A stretch of 64,000 nucleotides of DNA from Bin52 sp965213935 (GCA_965213935.1 CBDCAO010000011.1:744001-808000), one strand, 5' to 3'. Positions 18,536-27,985 are shown, counted from the stretch's first letter. Numbers and translations are program-made. The notes: a model not told the origin generated them from the letters alone.

Positions 18536-20061
18536 TGGTTGACGGTCTGCTCGAGGCCTTTGCGGGGACCGCGGCGTTCTGGCCGCTGCTCTACATCCTG
18601 GTCGGCACCGTGCTCGGAATCCTGGTAGGCGCCCTGCCGGGGCTGTCCTCGCCGATGGCGATCATCGTGCTGCTGCCGATCACCTACACCATGGAGACCA
18701 TCAGCGCCTTCCAGCTGATGATCGGCATCTACGTCGGAACCAAGCTCGGCGGGTCCTACGCCTCGATCCTGTTGCGCACGCCGGGAACGCCGGCCGCGGC
18801 CTGCACCGCGCTCGACGGGTTTCCCATGGCCGAGAAGGGCCGCGCCGGCGAGGCGATTGGCTTCTCCGTGATGTCATCGACCATGGGCGGACTGTTCGGC
18901 TGGGTGGTGGCGGTGAGCTTCGTGCCCTTCATCGCGTCGGTTGCCCTGCATTCGGAACCCGCCGACATCGCCCTGATCGGTATCGCCGGCCTGGTGCTGG
19001 TGTCGGCCTTCGTGCGCGGCTCGATGGTCCGCGGACTCATCGGGGTCCTGCTCGGACTTCTGATCGCCAGCGTCGGCTACGACATCCAGGACGGTGTGGA
19101 ACGCTACACCTTCTCGCATCCGATGCTGGCGTCCGGACTGCCGTTTGCAGCCGTGCTCGTCGGGTTCTTCGGCATCACCGTGGTGTTGAGCGACCTCGAG
19201 ATGATCGGCCGCAGGTCGGAGATCGCCGCACGCACCTCCGAGATCAGGCTGCCGTCGCCAGCCGCCTTCTTCCGGCGTTGGCGGGCCTGGTCGATCGGTA
19301 CCGGCTACGGGGTGCTGGTCGGCGCCATCCCGGGGGTGGGTGCCGACGGGTCGACCTTCCTGTCCTACGCCACGGTGCGCAACCAGTCCCGCAACCCGCC
19401 GCCGGAGGCCTTTGGCACCGGTGTGCCGGAGGGCATCATCGCGCCCGAGAGCTCGAACAACGCCACCACCGGCGGCACGATGATCCCGATGCTGACGCTG
19501 GGCATCCCGGGCGACGGTTCGACCGCGGTCATGCTGGGCGCCATGATCCTGCACGGGCTCGAGCCCGGCGTGATGCTGATGCAGAACAACGCGTCGCTGG
19601 TCTACGGCATCCTGGTCGCAATCCTGGTGGCCACGGTGATGATGTTCTTCGTCGGCTGGGGCGCGAGCCGTGCCATCATCCGGGTGCTGCGCCAGGAACG
19701 CTCGCTGCTGTTTCCCTTCATCATCGTGTTTGCCTCGATCGGGGCGTTCGCTGCCGACAACGGCCCGTTCCCGATCTATGTCGCGCTCGCCTGCGGCGTG
19801 GCCGGGTTCTTCCTTGAGAAGTGCGGCTTTTCGGTGGTGACGATCGTGCTGGGCGCCGTGCTCGGCCCGATCATCGAGTACAATGTCAGGCTTGGCCTCG
19901 CCTATTCGAACGGCGACTGGGCCGTGTTCGTGGATACCTGGCCGCGCATGCTGCTGTGCGCGGTCATCGTCCTGCTGGTATCCAACGAAATCTGGCGGGC
20001 GACGCGTGCGCGGCCGGCTGGTACCGGAGCAGGACTGGACAAGGGGAGTGAGACGACATGA
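18535..20061 (+). CDS. Tripartite tricarboxylate transporter large permease (TctA-like)
   Basis: 508-residue TctA permease, with the family hallmarks GALPGLSSPMAIIVLLPITY near the N-terminus, GAIPGVGADGSTF in the middle and PEGIIAPESSNNATTGG. The ATG overlaps the tctB stop by one base, and the gene's own stop overlaps the tctC start (ATGA). It is the channel subunit of the sulfatase-linked transporter. It is clearly paralogous to, not a recent copy of, the gene at 10823, since motifs differ throughout. Confidence 0.94.
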   Translation: MVDGLLEAFAGTAAFWPLLYILVGTVLGILVGALPGLSSPMAIIVLLPITYTMETISAFQLMIGIYVGTKLGGSYASILLRTPGTPAAACTALDGFPMAEKGRAGEAIGFSVMSSTMGGLFGWVVAVSFVPFIASVALHSEPADIALIGIAGLVLVSAFVRGSMVRGLIGVLLGLLIASVGYDIQDGVERYTFSHPMLASGLPFAAVLVGFFGITVVLSDLEMIGRRSEIAARTSEIRLPSPAAFFRRWRAWSIGTGYGVLVGAIPGVGADGSTFLSYATVRNQSRNPPPEAFGTGVPEGIIAPESSNNATTGGTMIPMLTLGIPGDGSTAVMLGAMILHGLEPGVMLMQNNASLVYGILVAILVATVMMFFVGWGASRAIIRVLRQERSLLFPFIIVFASIGAFAADNGPFPIYVALACGVAGFFLEKCGFSVVTIVLGAVLGPIIEYNVRLGLAYSNGDWAVFVDTWPRMLLCAVIVLLVSNEIWRATRARPAGTGAGLDKGSETT

Positions 20062-21020
20062 GAAACCCGCTTATCGCCGTAGCGGTCGCTGGCGCTACCG
20101 TGCTTGCGGCATGGACCGCGGCTGTTGCCGAGTATCCGTCCGATACCGTGCGCATCGTCGTGCCGTGGCGTGCCGGCGGTGGAACCGACACCATCGCCCG
20201 CGGCTTTGCCGCCGCGCTCGAGGAGCAGATCGACCAGGCGGTGGTGGTTGACAACCTGACCGGCGGCAACGGCAACCGGGCCCACATGCACATGAAGAAG
20301 GCGCGGCCCGACGGTCTGCAGATCCTGCTCAACGGCTCGAGCGACATGAACTCGGCCATCATCTTCCAGAACACACCGTACAACTACGACGACTTCGCCT
20401 GCCTTGGCGCCATCTACAGGACCCCGACCTGGATCCTTGCGCACCGGGACAGCGGGATTACCTCCATCGACCAGTTCTTCGAGGCCGCGCGCGGCCAGCC
20501 GGGAGAACTCACCGTGGGTGTCGGTTCGCTCGCCAGTGCCCACAACGTGCTGGCGCAGGCCCTGATGGGCGTGAACGGGATCGATGCGCGGGTGATCCCG
20601 TTCGATGGCGGAGGACCGCTCAAGAAGGCGATCCTCGGCAACCAGGTGTCGATCGGCGTCATCCACTCCCCGGTGCTGCTCGACGCGGTCAAGTCGGGTG
20701 ACGTGAACGTGATCGGCTCGGGCGGCGGCCTGGCCGACATCGTCTACGAACCGGTCCGGGACGCCGAGACCATCGACGCGCACGGTGTCGAGGTCGAGAT
20801 CGGTACTGTCCGTGGGCTGTTCGTGCCAAGGGACACGCCCGAGGAGCTGCTCGATACCGTCTCTGCCCTGATGGAGAAGGCGGCGAAGAGCGAGGCCTTC
20901 GCCGCCTTCGGTGTGAAGTTCGGGTTCAAGCCGATCTGGTGGGATCGCAAGACCCATTGCGACTTCATGGCGGAGGAGAATGCGGCCTACCGGAAGATCA
21001 AGGCCGACTACATCGACTGA
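20058..21020 (+). CDS. Tripartite tricarboxylate transporter receptor (TctC-like)
   Basis: 320-residue periplasmic binding protein with a signal peptide (about 24 residues, ending AVAE) and the Bug-family opening IVVPWRAGGGTDTIAR. ATG overlaps the tctA stop, so the receptor is last in the sulfatase-tctBAC operon, opposite to the first TTT operon where it is first. It captures the ligand in the periplasm and delivers it to TctAB. Ligand unknown; the adjacent sulfatase hints at an organosulfate. Confidence 0.92.
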   Translation: MRNPLIAVAVAGATVLAAWTAAVAEYPSDTVRIVVPWRAGGGTDTIARGFAAALEEQIDQAVVVDNLTGGNGNRAHMHMKKARPDGLQILLNGSSDMNSAIIFQNTPYNYDDFACLGAIYRTPTWILAHRDSGITSIDQFFEAARGQPGELTVGVGSLASAHNVLAQALMGVNGIDARVIPFDGGGPLKKAILGNQVSIGVIHSPVLLDAVKSGDVNVIGSGGGLADIVYEPVRDAETIDAHGVEVEIGTVRGLFVPRDTPEELLDTVSALMEKAAKSEAFAAFGVKFGFKPIWWDRKTHCDFMAEENAAYRKIKADYID

Positions 21021-21035
21021 TGCGCAGGGCCCGGA

Positions 21036-21058
21036 CCCCGGTGCGGCGCGCACCGGGG
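21036..21058 (+). terminator. Hairpin ending the sulfatase-tctBAC operon
   Basis: Perfect 10-bp inverted repeat (CCCCGGTGCG and complement) with a 3-base loop, 15 bases past the tctC stop. No clear U-run follows. Its position at the end of a tight operon supports a transcription-ending or 3'-protecting role. Confidence 0.45.
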
Positions 21059-21149
21059 ACGCCCCGCGTTGAAGCCCCCGGACCTTGACGCGGCGTCCCC
21101 GCGGGGCGCAGGCCGCATTCCGGGAGAGGCGAAAGGAAGGCAGGGATGC

Positions 21150-21429
21150 CCGGTGGCCAGGCGAATGGCAGACGCGCTCGGAAACCTGGCCGAACCCGGA
21201 AGGTCGGTGCGCGCCAGCGACTTCGCCCTCGTGGTCGCGGCCTCCCCGGATACTGTCCGTTGCCTCGGCGCAGGTCTTCATCTCGCCCCGGGTCGACATC
21301 CGCGACCGGCTGTTCCTGATCGTCCGGGACGGCGACCGTGACCCGACCTTCGTCCAGTGCCAGCTCGAGAAGGGATTTGCGTGCCAGGAGTTTGAATGTC
21401 CGACAACCGTACGTTCAGGAATTTCGTGA
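21150..21429 (+). pseudogene. Possible remnant of an M24/prolidase-type N-terminal domain
   Basis: Two frames together resemble the N-terminal domain of M24 (Xaa-Pro peptidase/creatinase-like) proteins. The first gives ARRMADALGNLAEPG then SDFALVVAASPDTVR. After a shift near 21265 the second gives AQVFISPRVDIRDRLFLIVR and FVQCQLEKGFACQEFE before a stop. The catalytic C-terminal domain is absent. The rest of the 530-bp gap (to 21551) shows no gene. The assignment rests on pattern memory of prolidase N-domains and is tentative. Confidence 0.4.
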
Positions 21430-21551
21430 CCTCACCGATCGACCTGCCGGCCGGGGTGATCGGAGAACCCGGGGCAGGCGGCGGTCATGGTGGCATCCAA
21501 CTCGACGCCTCCGACGCACCGGTGGGCATGGCGTAGACGGAAGGCGCGATC

Positions 21552-23873
21552 ATGGCAATTTCGACGACCAACGATCCGACCAGGGTCGATCCGGCAATGA
21601 TGGCCGAGGTGTGGAGCGACGCCCGGCCCTCCGAGGATCCTGTGCTCTACGGTCACGTGACCATGGATCCGTCCGGCCCGGTGACGGCGCGGAGCACCCA
21701 GACGCTGTCCATCGTCTACACGGTCGGCCGCCATGGCATGGACGATACCGGCAGCCTGAGGGTGGTGCTGCGCTCGGTCGGCGACAGTGGCCGGCTGCAG
21801 GTCCATGATCCCGAAGCGCCGAACTACGTGACCGCGGTCGCGAGCAACGGCGCCGGCCTGCGGGTTGCCTACCTGCCGACCGGTGGCTGGCGCCCGCGCA
21901 ACAAGTGCCTGCAGGTCACCGTGATCAAGGGTTGCCTGCGCGAGGGCGATACCGTCACGGTGACAATCGGCGACACTTCGGGCGGGTCGCCCGGCGCCCT
22001 GATGCAGACACACTGCGAGACCCACTTCGAGTACAAGGTGGTGGTGGATGTCTGCGCCACCGGCCATTACCTGCCGCTGGCGCAGACCCCGAGCGTGTCG
22101 ATCGTGCCGGGGCCGCCGGTGCGGTGGCGCGCGGTCCTGCCGACGCTGCGGCGCCCCGGCGAGCGGTTCCAGCTCGGGGTGAAGGCGGAGGACCTGTGGG
22201 GCAACCCGACCGACAGGGCAAGCGGCGCCCTGCGGCTGCGCACGAACCTGGCGGTCGCCAACCTGCCCGAGAGCTTCGATTATCCGCCGGGCGAGAGGGC
22301 GATTACCTTCGAGGACCTGCATGTCGACGAGCCGGGCTGTCTGTGGCTCGAGCTCGCAGATGACAGGGGCACGGTGCTGGAACGGGCCAACCCGCTGGTG
22401 ATCCGAGCAGGTTCGACCTCCGGCTACTGGGCCGACCTGCACGGCCAGAGCGGCGAATCCGTGGGGCTGAATACCAGCCTGCAGTACTTCGAGTTCGCGC
22501 GCGACTGCGCGTTTCTCGATGCCACCAGCCACCAGGCCAACGACTTCCAGGTCAACAACACCTTCTGGGCGTACATCAACGAGTTGACGGCACGGTTCCA
22601 CCAGGACCACCGGTTCGTGACCTTTCCCGGCTACGAATGGTCGGGCAACACCGCGGTTGGTGGCGACCGCAACGTGTTCTTTCGCCACGAGGGCCGGCAG
22701 ATCCACCGTTCCTCGCACGCGTTGCTGCCGGACCGGTCGGATATCGACACCGACGCGACAGACGCGGCCGAGCTGTTCGAGTCCCTGGCCGACGAGGACT
22801 GCGTCATTTTCGCGCATGTCGGCGGACGGTACGCGGACATCGACTTCGCCCACGACGGCAGGCTCGAACGGTCGATGGAACTGCACTCGGCCTGGGGAAC
22901 CTTCGAGTGGCTGATCGAGGACTGTTTCAGACTCGGCCACCGGGTCGGGGTGGTAGCAAACTCCGACGGGCACAAGGGCCGGCCCGGCGCCAGCTACCCC
23001 GGCGCGTCGACCTTCGGCGCCTACGGGGGACTGACCTGTTTCCTCGCCGACGAACTGACCCGGGACGGAATTTTCGGGGCGCTTCGGCGACGCCATCACT
23101 ACGCGACCACCGGTAACCGGATCCACCTTGAGGTCACGGCGGCACTCCCTGAACCGGGCAGGCGATTCCACGAGGACCCGACGGTGTTTCCCGATACCGG
23201 TTCCGACGAGGTCGACACCGTGATCATGGGCGACATCGTGCAGACCCGGGCACGGGAGGTCACGCTCGGGCTGCACGCCATCTCGGCCACTCCCATCGAG
23301 CGGATCGAGGTTCGAAACGGTCCGCAGGTGAGCGAAATCGTGCGCGGCTACGACCCGGACGATCTCGGTTGCCGCTGGCGCGTCCTTTGGAGCGGGGCCG
23401 AATACCGCGGCCGCGGCCGGGAGACCCGCTGGCAGGGAACGCTGGAGTTTGCCGGGCGTACCATCAGGAGGATGAACCGGATCAACTGCTGGAACCATGA
23501 GCGGCAAGTCGTGTGCACCGGTCCCTCGACCGTCAGTTTCGATGCGATCACCACCGGCAACTTCGGGGGCGTCGATGTCTGGCTCGACGGCGATGACGGT
23601 GACCTGGACATTCGCTCGAACCTGCTTGAGGCGAGCGTCCCGCTCGTCGCGGTCGGTATCGACGACACCGTGTTCGAGGCCGGTGGCCTGAAGCGCAGGA
23701 TCTCGGTCTGCAGACTGCCGGAAACCAACCCGCATCGGGAAATCCGGGCCGAGGTCCGGCTTCCCCTCGGTCCCGACCGCGACGACGCACTCTGGGTCAG
23801 CCTGTACTCCGAAGACGGATTCCAGGCCTGGTCAAGTCCGATCTACCTCGTTCCCCGGCCGGTTGAACGGTGA
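21552..23873 (+). CDS. DUF3604 domain protein (PHP-like, metal-dependent)
   Basis: 773-residue DUF3604 protein. The N-terminal 280 or so residues look like beta-sandwich sequence. The C-terminal half has the conserved YWADLHGQSGES, FVTFPGYEWSG, FAHVGGR and VVANSDGHKGRPGASYPG segments. These His/Asp motifs recall the PHP phosphoesterase/amidohydrolase-like fold, and a metal-dependent hydrolase is a fair inference; no activity is established for the family. There is no signal peptide. The gene overlaps the following M29-like gene, and a complete TRAP importer follows. The three parts probably form a single uptake-and-processing unit. Confidence 0.82.
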   Translation: MAISTTNDPTRVDPAMMAEVWSDARPSEDPVLYGHVTMDPSGPVTARSTQTLSIVYTVGRHGMDDTGSLRVVLRSVGDSGRLQVHDPEAPNYVTAVASNGAGLRVAYLPTGGWRPRNKCLQVTVIKGCLREGDTVTVTIGDTSGGSPGALMQTHCETHFEYKVVVDVCATGHYLPLAQTPSVSIVPGPPVRWRAVLPTLRRPGERFQLGVKAEDLWGNPTDRASGALRLRTNLAVANLPESFDYPPGERAITFEDLHVDEPGCLWLELADDRGTVLERANPLVIRAGSTSGYWADLHGQSGESVGLNTSLQYFEFARDCAFLDATSHQANDFQVNNTFWAYINELTARFHQDHRFVTFPGYEWSGNTAVGGDRNVFFRHEGRQIHRSSHALLPDRSDIDTDATDAAELFESLADEDCVIFAHVGGRYADIDFAHDGRLERSMELHSAWGTFEWLIEDCFRLGHRVGVVANSDGHKGRPGASYPGASTFGAYGGLTCFLADELTRDGIFGALRRRHHYATTGNRIHLEVTAALPEPGRRFHEDPTVFPDTGSDEVDTVIMGDIVQTRAREVTLGLHAISATPIERIEVRNGPQVSEIVRGYDPDDLGCRWRVLWSGAEYRGRGRETRWQGTLEFAGRTIRRMNRINCWNHERQVVCTGPSTVSFDAITTGNFGGVDVWLDGDDGDLDIRSNLLEASVPLVAVGIDDTVFEAGGLKRRISVCRLPETNPHREIRAEVRLPLGPDRDDALWVSLYSEDGFQAWSSPIYLVPRPVER

Positions 23874-24877
23874 TGCGGTGCCCGGACGAGGATCTTCGGC
23901 ACGTCGCCCGGAATCTGGCCGCGCCCAACGTGCGCACAGACGAGGCGGTGCTTGTGGTCTCGAGCTCGGACCAGGATCCCGGGCTTGTCGACGCGATTGC
24001 CGGCGCGGCCGCGGCAGCGGGCGCGGGCAGCGTGACCGCGGCGGTGATCACCTGTCCCGCCGACATGACCGATTACCGGCATCCGCCGCCGATCATCGCC
24101 GCGGTCGAGCAGGCCGATCTTGCCGTAGTCGCTACCTCGATCCGGTTCCCCCGGGCGTATGATGACCTGAGCAGGGCGCTGTTTGCGGCCGGTCGCCGTC
24201 AGGTGCTGATCAACAATGCGCCACCCGAGGACTTCGTGTGCGGCGCTGCCAGGGCCGAGCCGGCGGCTCTGCTGGAGCGGACCCGCCGCCTTGCCGGGCT
24301 GGTCACCGCGGCCGGGGTGGTTCGCATCGCCTCTCCCAACGGAACCGATCTCAGGGTCAGGATCTGCCGGCCGTGCCTGCCACTGACGGGCGTGGCGGAA
24401 GCCGATACCGGTTTCGGGTCGTTTCCAAGCGGCGAGGCCATGGTCTCGCCCGAGGAGGGCAGCGCCGAAGGTACTTTCGTCGCCGACGGATTCGGGCAGG
24501 TGGTCTACCTGTCCGGCGGCGGGCCGCAACTCGGACTGCTGGAGGACCCTGTCCGTCTGGAGTTCCGCCGTGGCCGGCTGGTCGATCTCTCCGGCGGTGC
24601 GGCGGCAGCCAGGCTCGCAGCCATTCTCGATGCTGCTGACGACAACGTGCGGTTTCTCGCCGAACTCGGGCTCGGAACCAACCCGGCCGCCCGCCGCGTC
24701 GGACACGTAGAGAACAAGTTCAGGCTGGGGACCGCGCACGTCGCGCTCGGTGACAATCACCTGATCGGCTGGCGGGCAGCCGCGGTCTACGGAGGGACCA
24801 TCGTCAGCAACAGGCACATCGATCTCGTCTCGGAACAGGTCACCATCGAGATCGACGGACGGGTGGTGTCGGCCTGA
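23873..24877 (+). CDS. M29 aminopeptidase-fold protein (aminopeptidase T/NicX-like)
   Basis: 334-residue protein of the thermophilic M29 metallopeptidase fold. The C-terminal signature is present: GLGTNPAARRVGHVENK, then GTAHVALGDN and HIDLV, with Glu, His and Asp as likely metal ligands. An internal SGEAMVSPEEGSAEGT supplies further acids. The family includes aminopeptidases and the ring-opening 2,5-dihydroxypyridine dioxygenase NicX, so peptidase activity should not be assumed. ATG at 23873 overlaps the DUF3604 stop (TGATG); an in-frame GTG lies three bases earlier. It probably acts with DUF3604 on a compound brought in by the TRAP system downstream. Confidence 0.75.
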   Translation: MRCPDEDLRHVARNLAAPNVRTDEAVLVVSSSDQDPGLVDAIAGAAAAAGAGSVTAAVITCPADMTDYRHPPPIIAAVEQADLAVVATSIRFPRAYDDLSRALFAAGRRQVLINNAPPEDFVCGAARAEPAALLERTRRLAGLVTAAGVVRIASPNGTDLRVRICRPCLPLTGVAEADTGFGSFPSGEAMVSPEEGSAEGTFVADGFGQVVYLSGGGPQLGLLEDPVRLEFRRGRLVDLSGGAAAARLAAILDAADDNVRFLAELGLGTNPAARRVGHVENKFRLGTAHVALGDNHLIGWRAAAVYGGTIVSNRHIDLVSEQVTIEIDGRVVSA

Positions 24878-24965
24878 CATGCCCGGCCCTGTTGCCGCGC
24901 GTGCTGTCGCGGTAGTCTGCGGACAGGCGTGGTGCGCCACGGTGTGAGTTGAGGGAGGAGCAAGG

Positions 24966-26003
24966 ATGAAAACGCAGTTACGAATTCCGTGCAGGTCGCT
25001 GATCCTGGGTGCATCCGCGTGTGCGGTCTCTGCGGCCCTGGTTGCGGGTCCGGCGCTCGCGCAGGAATTCACCCTGCGCTGGGGTCATTACCTGCCGAAC
25101 AGCGCGTTCGTGCAGGTCGAGAAGGACTTCGCGGAGAAGGTTGAGGCCCGGACCGACGGGCGAGTGAAGATCGAGATCACCTTCGCCGGCGGGCTGGGCA
25201 AGGGCAACGAGGTCGCACTGCTCGCCGGTCGGGGCGCGATCGACATGGCGTCGGTGGCGCCGGGGTACTATCCCGACCGGCTCCTGTTCTGGAAGGCGTA
25301 CCAGATCCCGTTCGTGTTCAGCGAACCGAAACAGGCGATCGAGATCATCTACAAGTCGTTCGACAAGTTCCCGATCTTCGCCAAGGAGCTTGACACCATG
25401 AATGTCAAGCATCTGTTCCACCAGCCGCTCGGGTCCTACTACATGACCGGTCCGGATCCGAACTGTGACACGGTCGAGGGTCTCAAGGGCAAGAAGATCC
25501 GGAGTTTCGGGGCGGACATTCCGAAAATGCATGCCGCGATCGGCGCCGTTCCGGTCACCGTGCGTCCGACCGAGGTCTACGAGGCGTTGCAGCGAGGCAC
25601 CATCGACTACTCGTTCCTGAATGCGGGCAACGTCGAGAGCCTGCGACTGTACGAACCGGGCAAGTACAGCTGCGGCACCGTCATGACCATCACCGGTCAC
25701 CTCATCGTCATCGGCAAGCGGGCCTGGGACAAGCTTCCACCCGACCTGCAGGAGATCGTCGCCGACCAGGCACGCAAGAGCCAGCAGGAATACCTCGACT
25801 GGCTGGAGACCGGCACCGCGAGTTCCATCGCTGCGATCGAGGAGAACGGTGGCGTGTTCAAGGAGTTCCCGGCGTCCGAACTGGACAAGTGGAAGGCGGT
25901 GACGCCTGACATTCTCAAGCAGTGGGAAGACAACATGGCCGAGCGCGGCCTGGGTGCCGAGGCGAAGGAGGTTGCAGCGGCCTGGCGCGAGTGGGCCAGG
26001 TAG
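24966..26003 (+). CDS. TRAP transporter solute-binding protein (DctP-like)
   Basis: 345-residue periplasmic receptor of the DctP family. The signal peptide ends near ALAQ (about residue 33), followed by FTLRWGHYLPNSAF. Later segments include LKGKKIRSFGAD with the conserved Arg that binds the ligand carboxylate, and VRPTEVYEALQRGTIDY. A GGGAGGAG ribosome site precedes the ATG. It is followed by a strong hairpin and then dctQ and dctM, making a complete TRAP system downstream of the DUF3604/M29-like pair. Confidence 0.93.
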   Translation: MKTQLRIPCRSLILGASACAVSAALVAGPALAQEFTLRWGHYLPNSAFVQVEKDFAEKVEARTDGRVKIEITFAGGLGKGNEVALLAGRGAIDMASVAPGYYPDRLLFWKAYQIPFVFSEPKQAIEIIYKSFDKFPIFAKELDTMNVKHLFHQPLGSYYMTGPDPNCDTVEGLKGKKIRSFGADIPKMHAAIGAVPVTVRPTEVYEALQRGTIDYSFLNAGNVESLRLYEPGKYSCGTVMTITGHLIVIGKRAWDKLPPDLQEIVADQARKSQQEYLDWLETGTASSIAAIEENGGVFKEFPASELDKWKAVTPDILKQWEDNMAERGLGAEAKEVAAAWREWAR

Positions 26004-26036
26004 TCCGGGCAACAGCCGGAGTATCGCCCTGGCGTT

Positions 26037-26064
26037 CCACGCTCCTGCGCTGGCAGGAGCGTGG
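26037..26064 (+). promoter_or_regulatory. Intercistronic stem-loop between dctP and dctQ
   Basis: Perfect 12-bp inverted repeat CCACGCTCCTGC / GCAGGAGCGTGG around GCTG, located 34 bases after dctP and 27 before the dctQ start. In TRAP operons such hairpins commonly let the abundant receptor message outlast the permease message. No U-run follows, favouring attenuation or mRNA protection over full termination. Confidence 0.6.
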
Positions 26065-26090
26065 CGTCTCGCCCGGACGGGCATGAACGG

Positions 26091-26681
26091 ATGACCTCGC
26101 GCGTGGTCGAGCGTGTCGCCCTTGCCATCCTGCTCGTGGGCGGGCTCGGGCTCATTGCGTCGACCGTGCTCGGCACGGCCGACGTGGTCGGCACCCAGGT
26201 TTTCGGTGTCCCGGTACCCGGAGCGGTGGAACTGACCGAGAGCACCATGGTGCTCATCGTGTTCGGGGCTCTCACCTATACCCAGATCCGCCGCAGCCAC
26301 ATCAGGGTCGAGCTGCTCTACGTGAGGGCCGGCGCACGCGGCCAGGCGGCGATGGACGTGTTTGCCGGGATGACCGGCGTCCTGTTCTTTTCGCTGCTGC
26401 TCTGGCAGGCGGTCAACGAGGCCCGGTACAGCGTCGAGATCGACGAGTCGACCTTCGGCCTCGTGCGCATGCCTCTCTGGCCCGCCCGCATCATCCTGGT
26501 TGCCGGAACCGGCCTGCTGATCCTGCAGCTCCTGATTGACCTGGCGGTTGACGCAAGGCGACTGGTGCACGGCGGCACCGCGATCTCAGTTGCCGACGTG
26601 ATCAATCGCGAGGTGGGCGGGATTGGTGACCTGTCGCCACCGGATGGCGACGATCACGCGGGGCGGGCGGGCCGAGCGTGA
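26091..26681 (+). CDS. TRAP transporter small permease (DctQ-like)
   Basis: 196-residue DctQ subunit with four hydrophobic segments (VALAILLVGGLGLIAST first) and the conserved VELTESTMVLIVFGALTY region. ATG at 26091 is preferred, since the earlier in-frame GTG at 26061 lies inside the stem-loop. The stop overlaps the dctM GTG. The C-terminus is extended and polar (VGGIGDLSPPDGDDH). It forms the membrane complex with DctM. Confidence 0.87.
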   Translation: MTSRVVERVALAILLVGGLGLIASTVLGTADVVGTQVFGVPVPGAVELTESTMVLIVFGALTYTQIRRSHIRVELLYVRAGARGQAAMDVFAGMTGVLFFSLLLWQAVNEARYSVEIDESTFGLVRMPLWPARIILVAGTGLLILQLLIDLAVDARRLVHGGTAISVADVINREVGGIGDLSPPDGDDHAGRAGRA

Positions 26682-27985
26682 TCGACCCGGGTACAGTCGG
26701 GGTCGTCGTCGGTCTTGTGCTCGCCGTCATGCTGGCGGCAGGGGTTCACATCGGTGTGGGTCTGGGTCTTGCGGGGGTGCTCGGTACCTGGCTTGCCATC
26801 GGTCCCGACGCCGCGTTGGCCCAGCTTGCCACCATCCCGTTCAGCACGACCAACTCGTTTACGCTCGCGGTCATCCCCCTGTTCATCCTGATGGGATCGC
26901 TTGCGACGCAGGCGGGGCTCACCACCGATCTCTACCGTGCCGCCTACAACTGGCTGGGGCGCCTGCCCGGCGGACTTGCGATGGCGACCACCCTGGCCTC
27001 GGCGGCATTCGGTGCGGCGAGCGGCTCGACGGTGGTCAACGCCGCGGTGTTTACCAAGATGGCGCTGCCGCAGATGACCGCCTTCGGCTACGACCGTCGT
27101 CTGAGCGCTGGGTGCATTGCCGCATCGGGGACCCTCGCATCGCTGATCCCGCCCAGCATCCTGATGGTGATCTACGCCATCCTGACCGAGCAGTCGGTTG
27201 CCATGCTGCTGGTTGCCGGACTGGTGCCGGGACTGATGTCGGCCGGGCTCTACATGGGCGGGATCTACGGGATTGCCAGGAAGTTTCCCCGGCTTGCGCC
27301 CCGCTCCGAGATCGAGGTGTCCTGGCGGGAGCGCTGGCGCTCGCTCTACGGCGTGTGGGGGATTGCCTTCCTGTTCCTGCTGGTCATCGGCGGCATCTAC
27401 ACCGGCTTTTTCGTGCCCACCTATGCCGGTGCCATCGGCGCCTTCGGTGCCTTCGTGATCGTGGTCCTGAAGGGCCGTCTCAATCGCAGGACCACCGTTG
27501 ACACCTTCAAGGACGCCGGGGTCACGACCTCGTCGATCTTCATCATCGTGATCGGCGGTATCATCTTCGCCCGCTATCTGACCTACACCGGGATCGTCAC
27601 CGACATCACCGACGCGTTGCTCGCTCTCGAACTCGGCAAGTATACCTACCTGTTCGCGTTCGCGGCGATCTACCTGGTGCTGGGAATGCTGATCGACCCG
27701 ATCGCAATCATGGTGATCACGCTCCCGGTGATGTTCCCGATCCTGACGGGGGCGGGGTTCGATCCGATCTGGCTCGGCGTGATCGCCATCAAGCTCGCGG
27801 AGGTCTCCCTGATCACGCCGCCGGTCGGGCTCAATGTCTATGTTGTGCGCAGCGCCTCGCCGATCCCGCTCAGGCTCGAGGAGGTGTTTGCCGGCGTCAC
27901 GCCGTTCATCGCCATCGATATCCTGGCGCTGGCGCTGCTGGTTGCCTTCCCGGAAATCAGTCTCGCCCTGCCGTCCCTGATGTAA
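26678..27985 (+). CDS. TRAP transporter large permease (DctM-like)
   Basis: 435-residue DctM, full length, with about twelve hydrophobic helices. Diagnostic stretches include AVIPLFILMGSLATQAGL, FGAASGSTVVNAAVF, GTLASLIPPSILMV and EVSLITPPVGLNVYVV. It starts with GTG overlapping the dctQ stop. It is the ion-coupled transport subunit; sodium or proton coupling is a family property. It completes the only intact TRAP permease in the window, in contrast to the broken one at 3010-5079. Confidence 0.95.
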   Translation: MIDPGTVGVVVGLVLAVMLAAGVHIGVGLGLAGVLGTWLAIGPDAALAQLATIPFSTTNSFTLAVIPLFILMGSLATQAGLTTDLYRAAYNWLGRLPGGLAMATTLASAAFGAASGSTVVNAAVFTKMALPQMTAFGYDRRLSAGCIAASGTLASLIPPSILMVIYAILTEQSVAMLLVAGLVPGLMSAGLYMGGIYGIARKFPRLAPRSEIEVSWRERWRSLYGVWGIAFLFLLVIGGIYTGFFVPTYAGAIGAFGAFVIVVLKGRLNRRTTVDTFKDAGVTTSSIFIIVIGGIIFARYLTYTGIVTDITDALLALELGKYTYLFAFAAIYLVLGMLIDPIAIMVITLPVMFPILTGAGFDPIWLGVIAIKLAEVSLITPPVGLNVYVVRSASPIPLRLEEVFAGVTPFIAIDILALALLVAFPEISLALPSLM

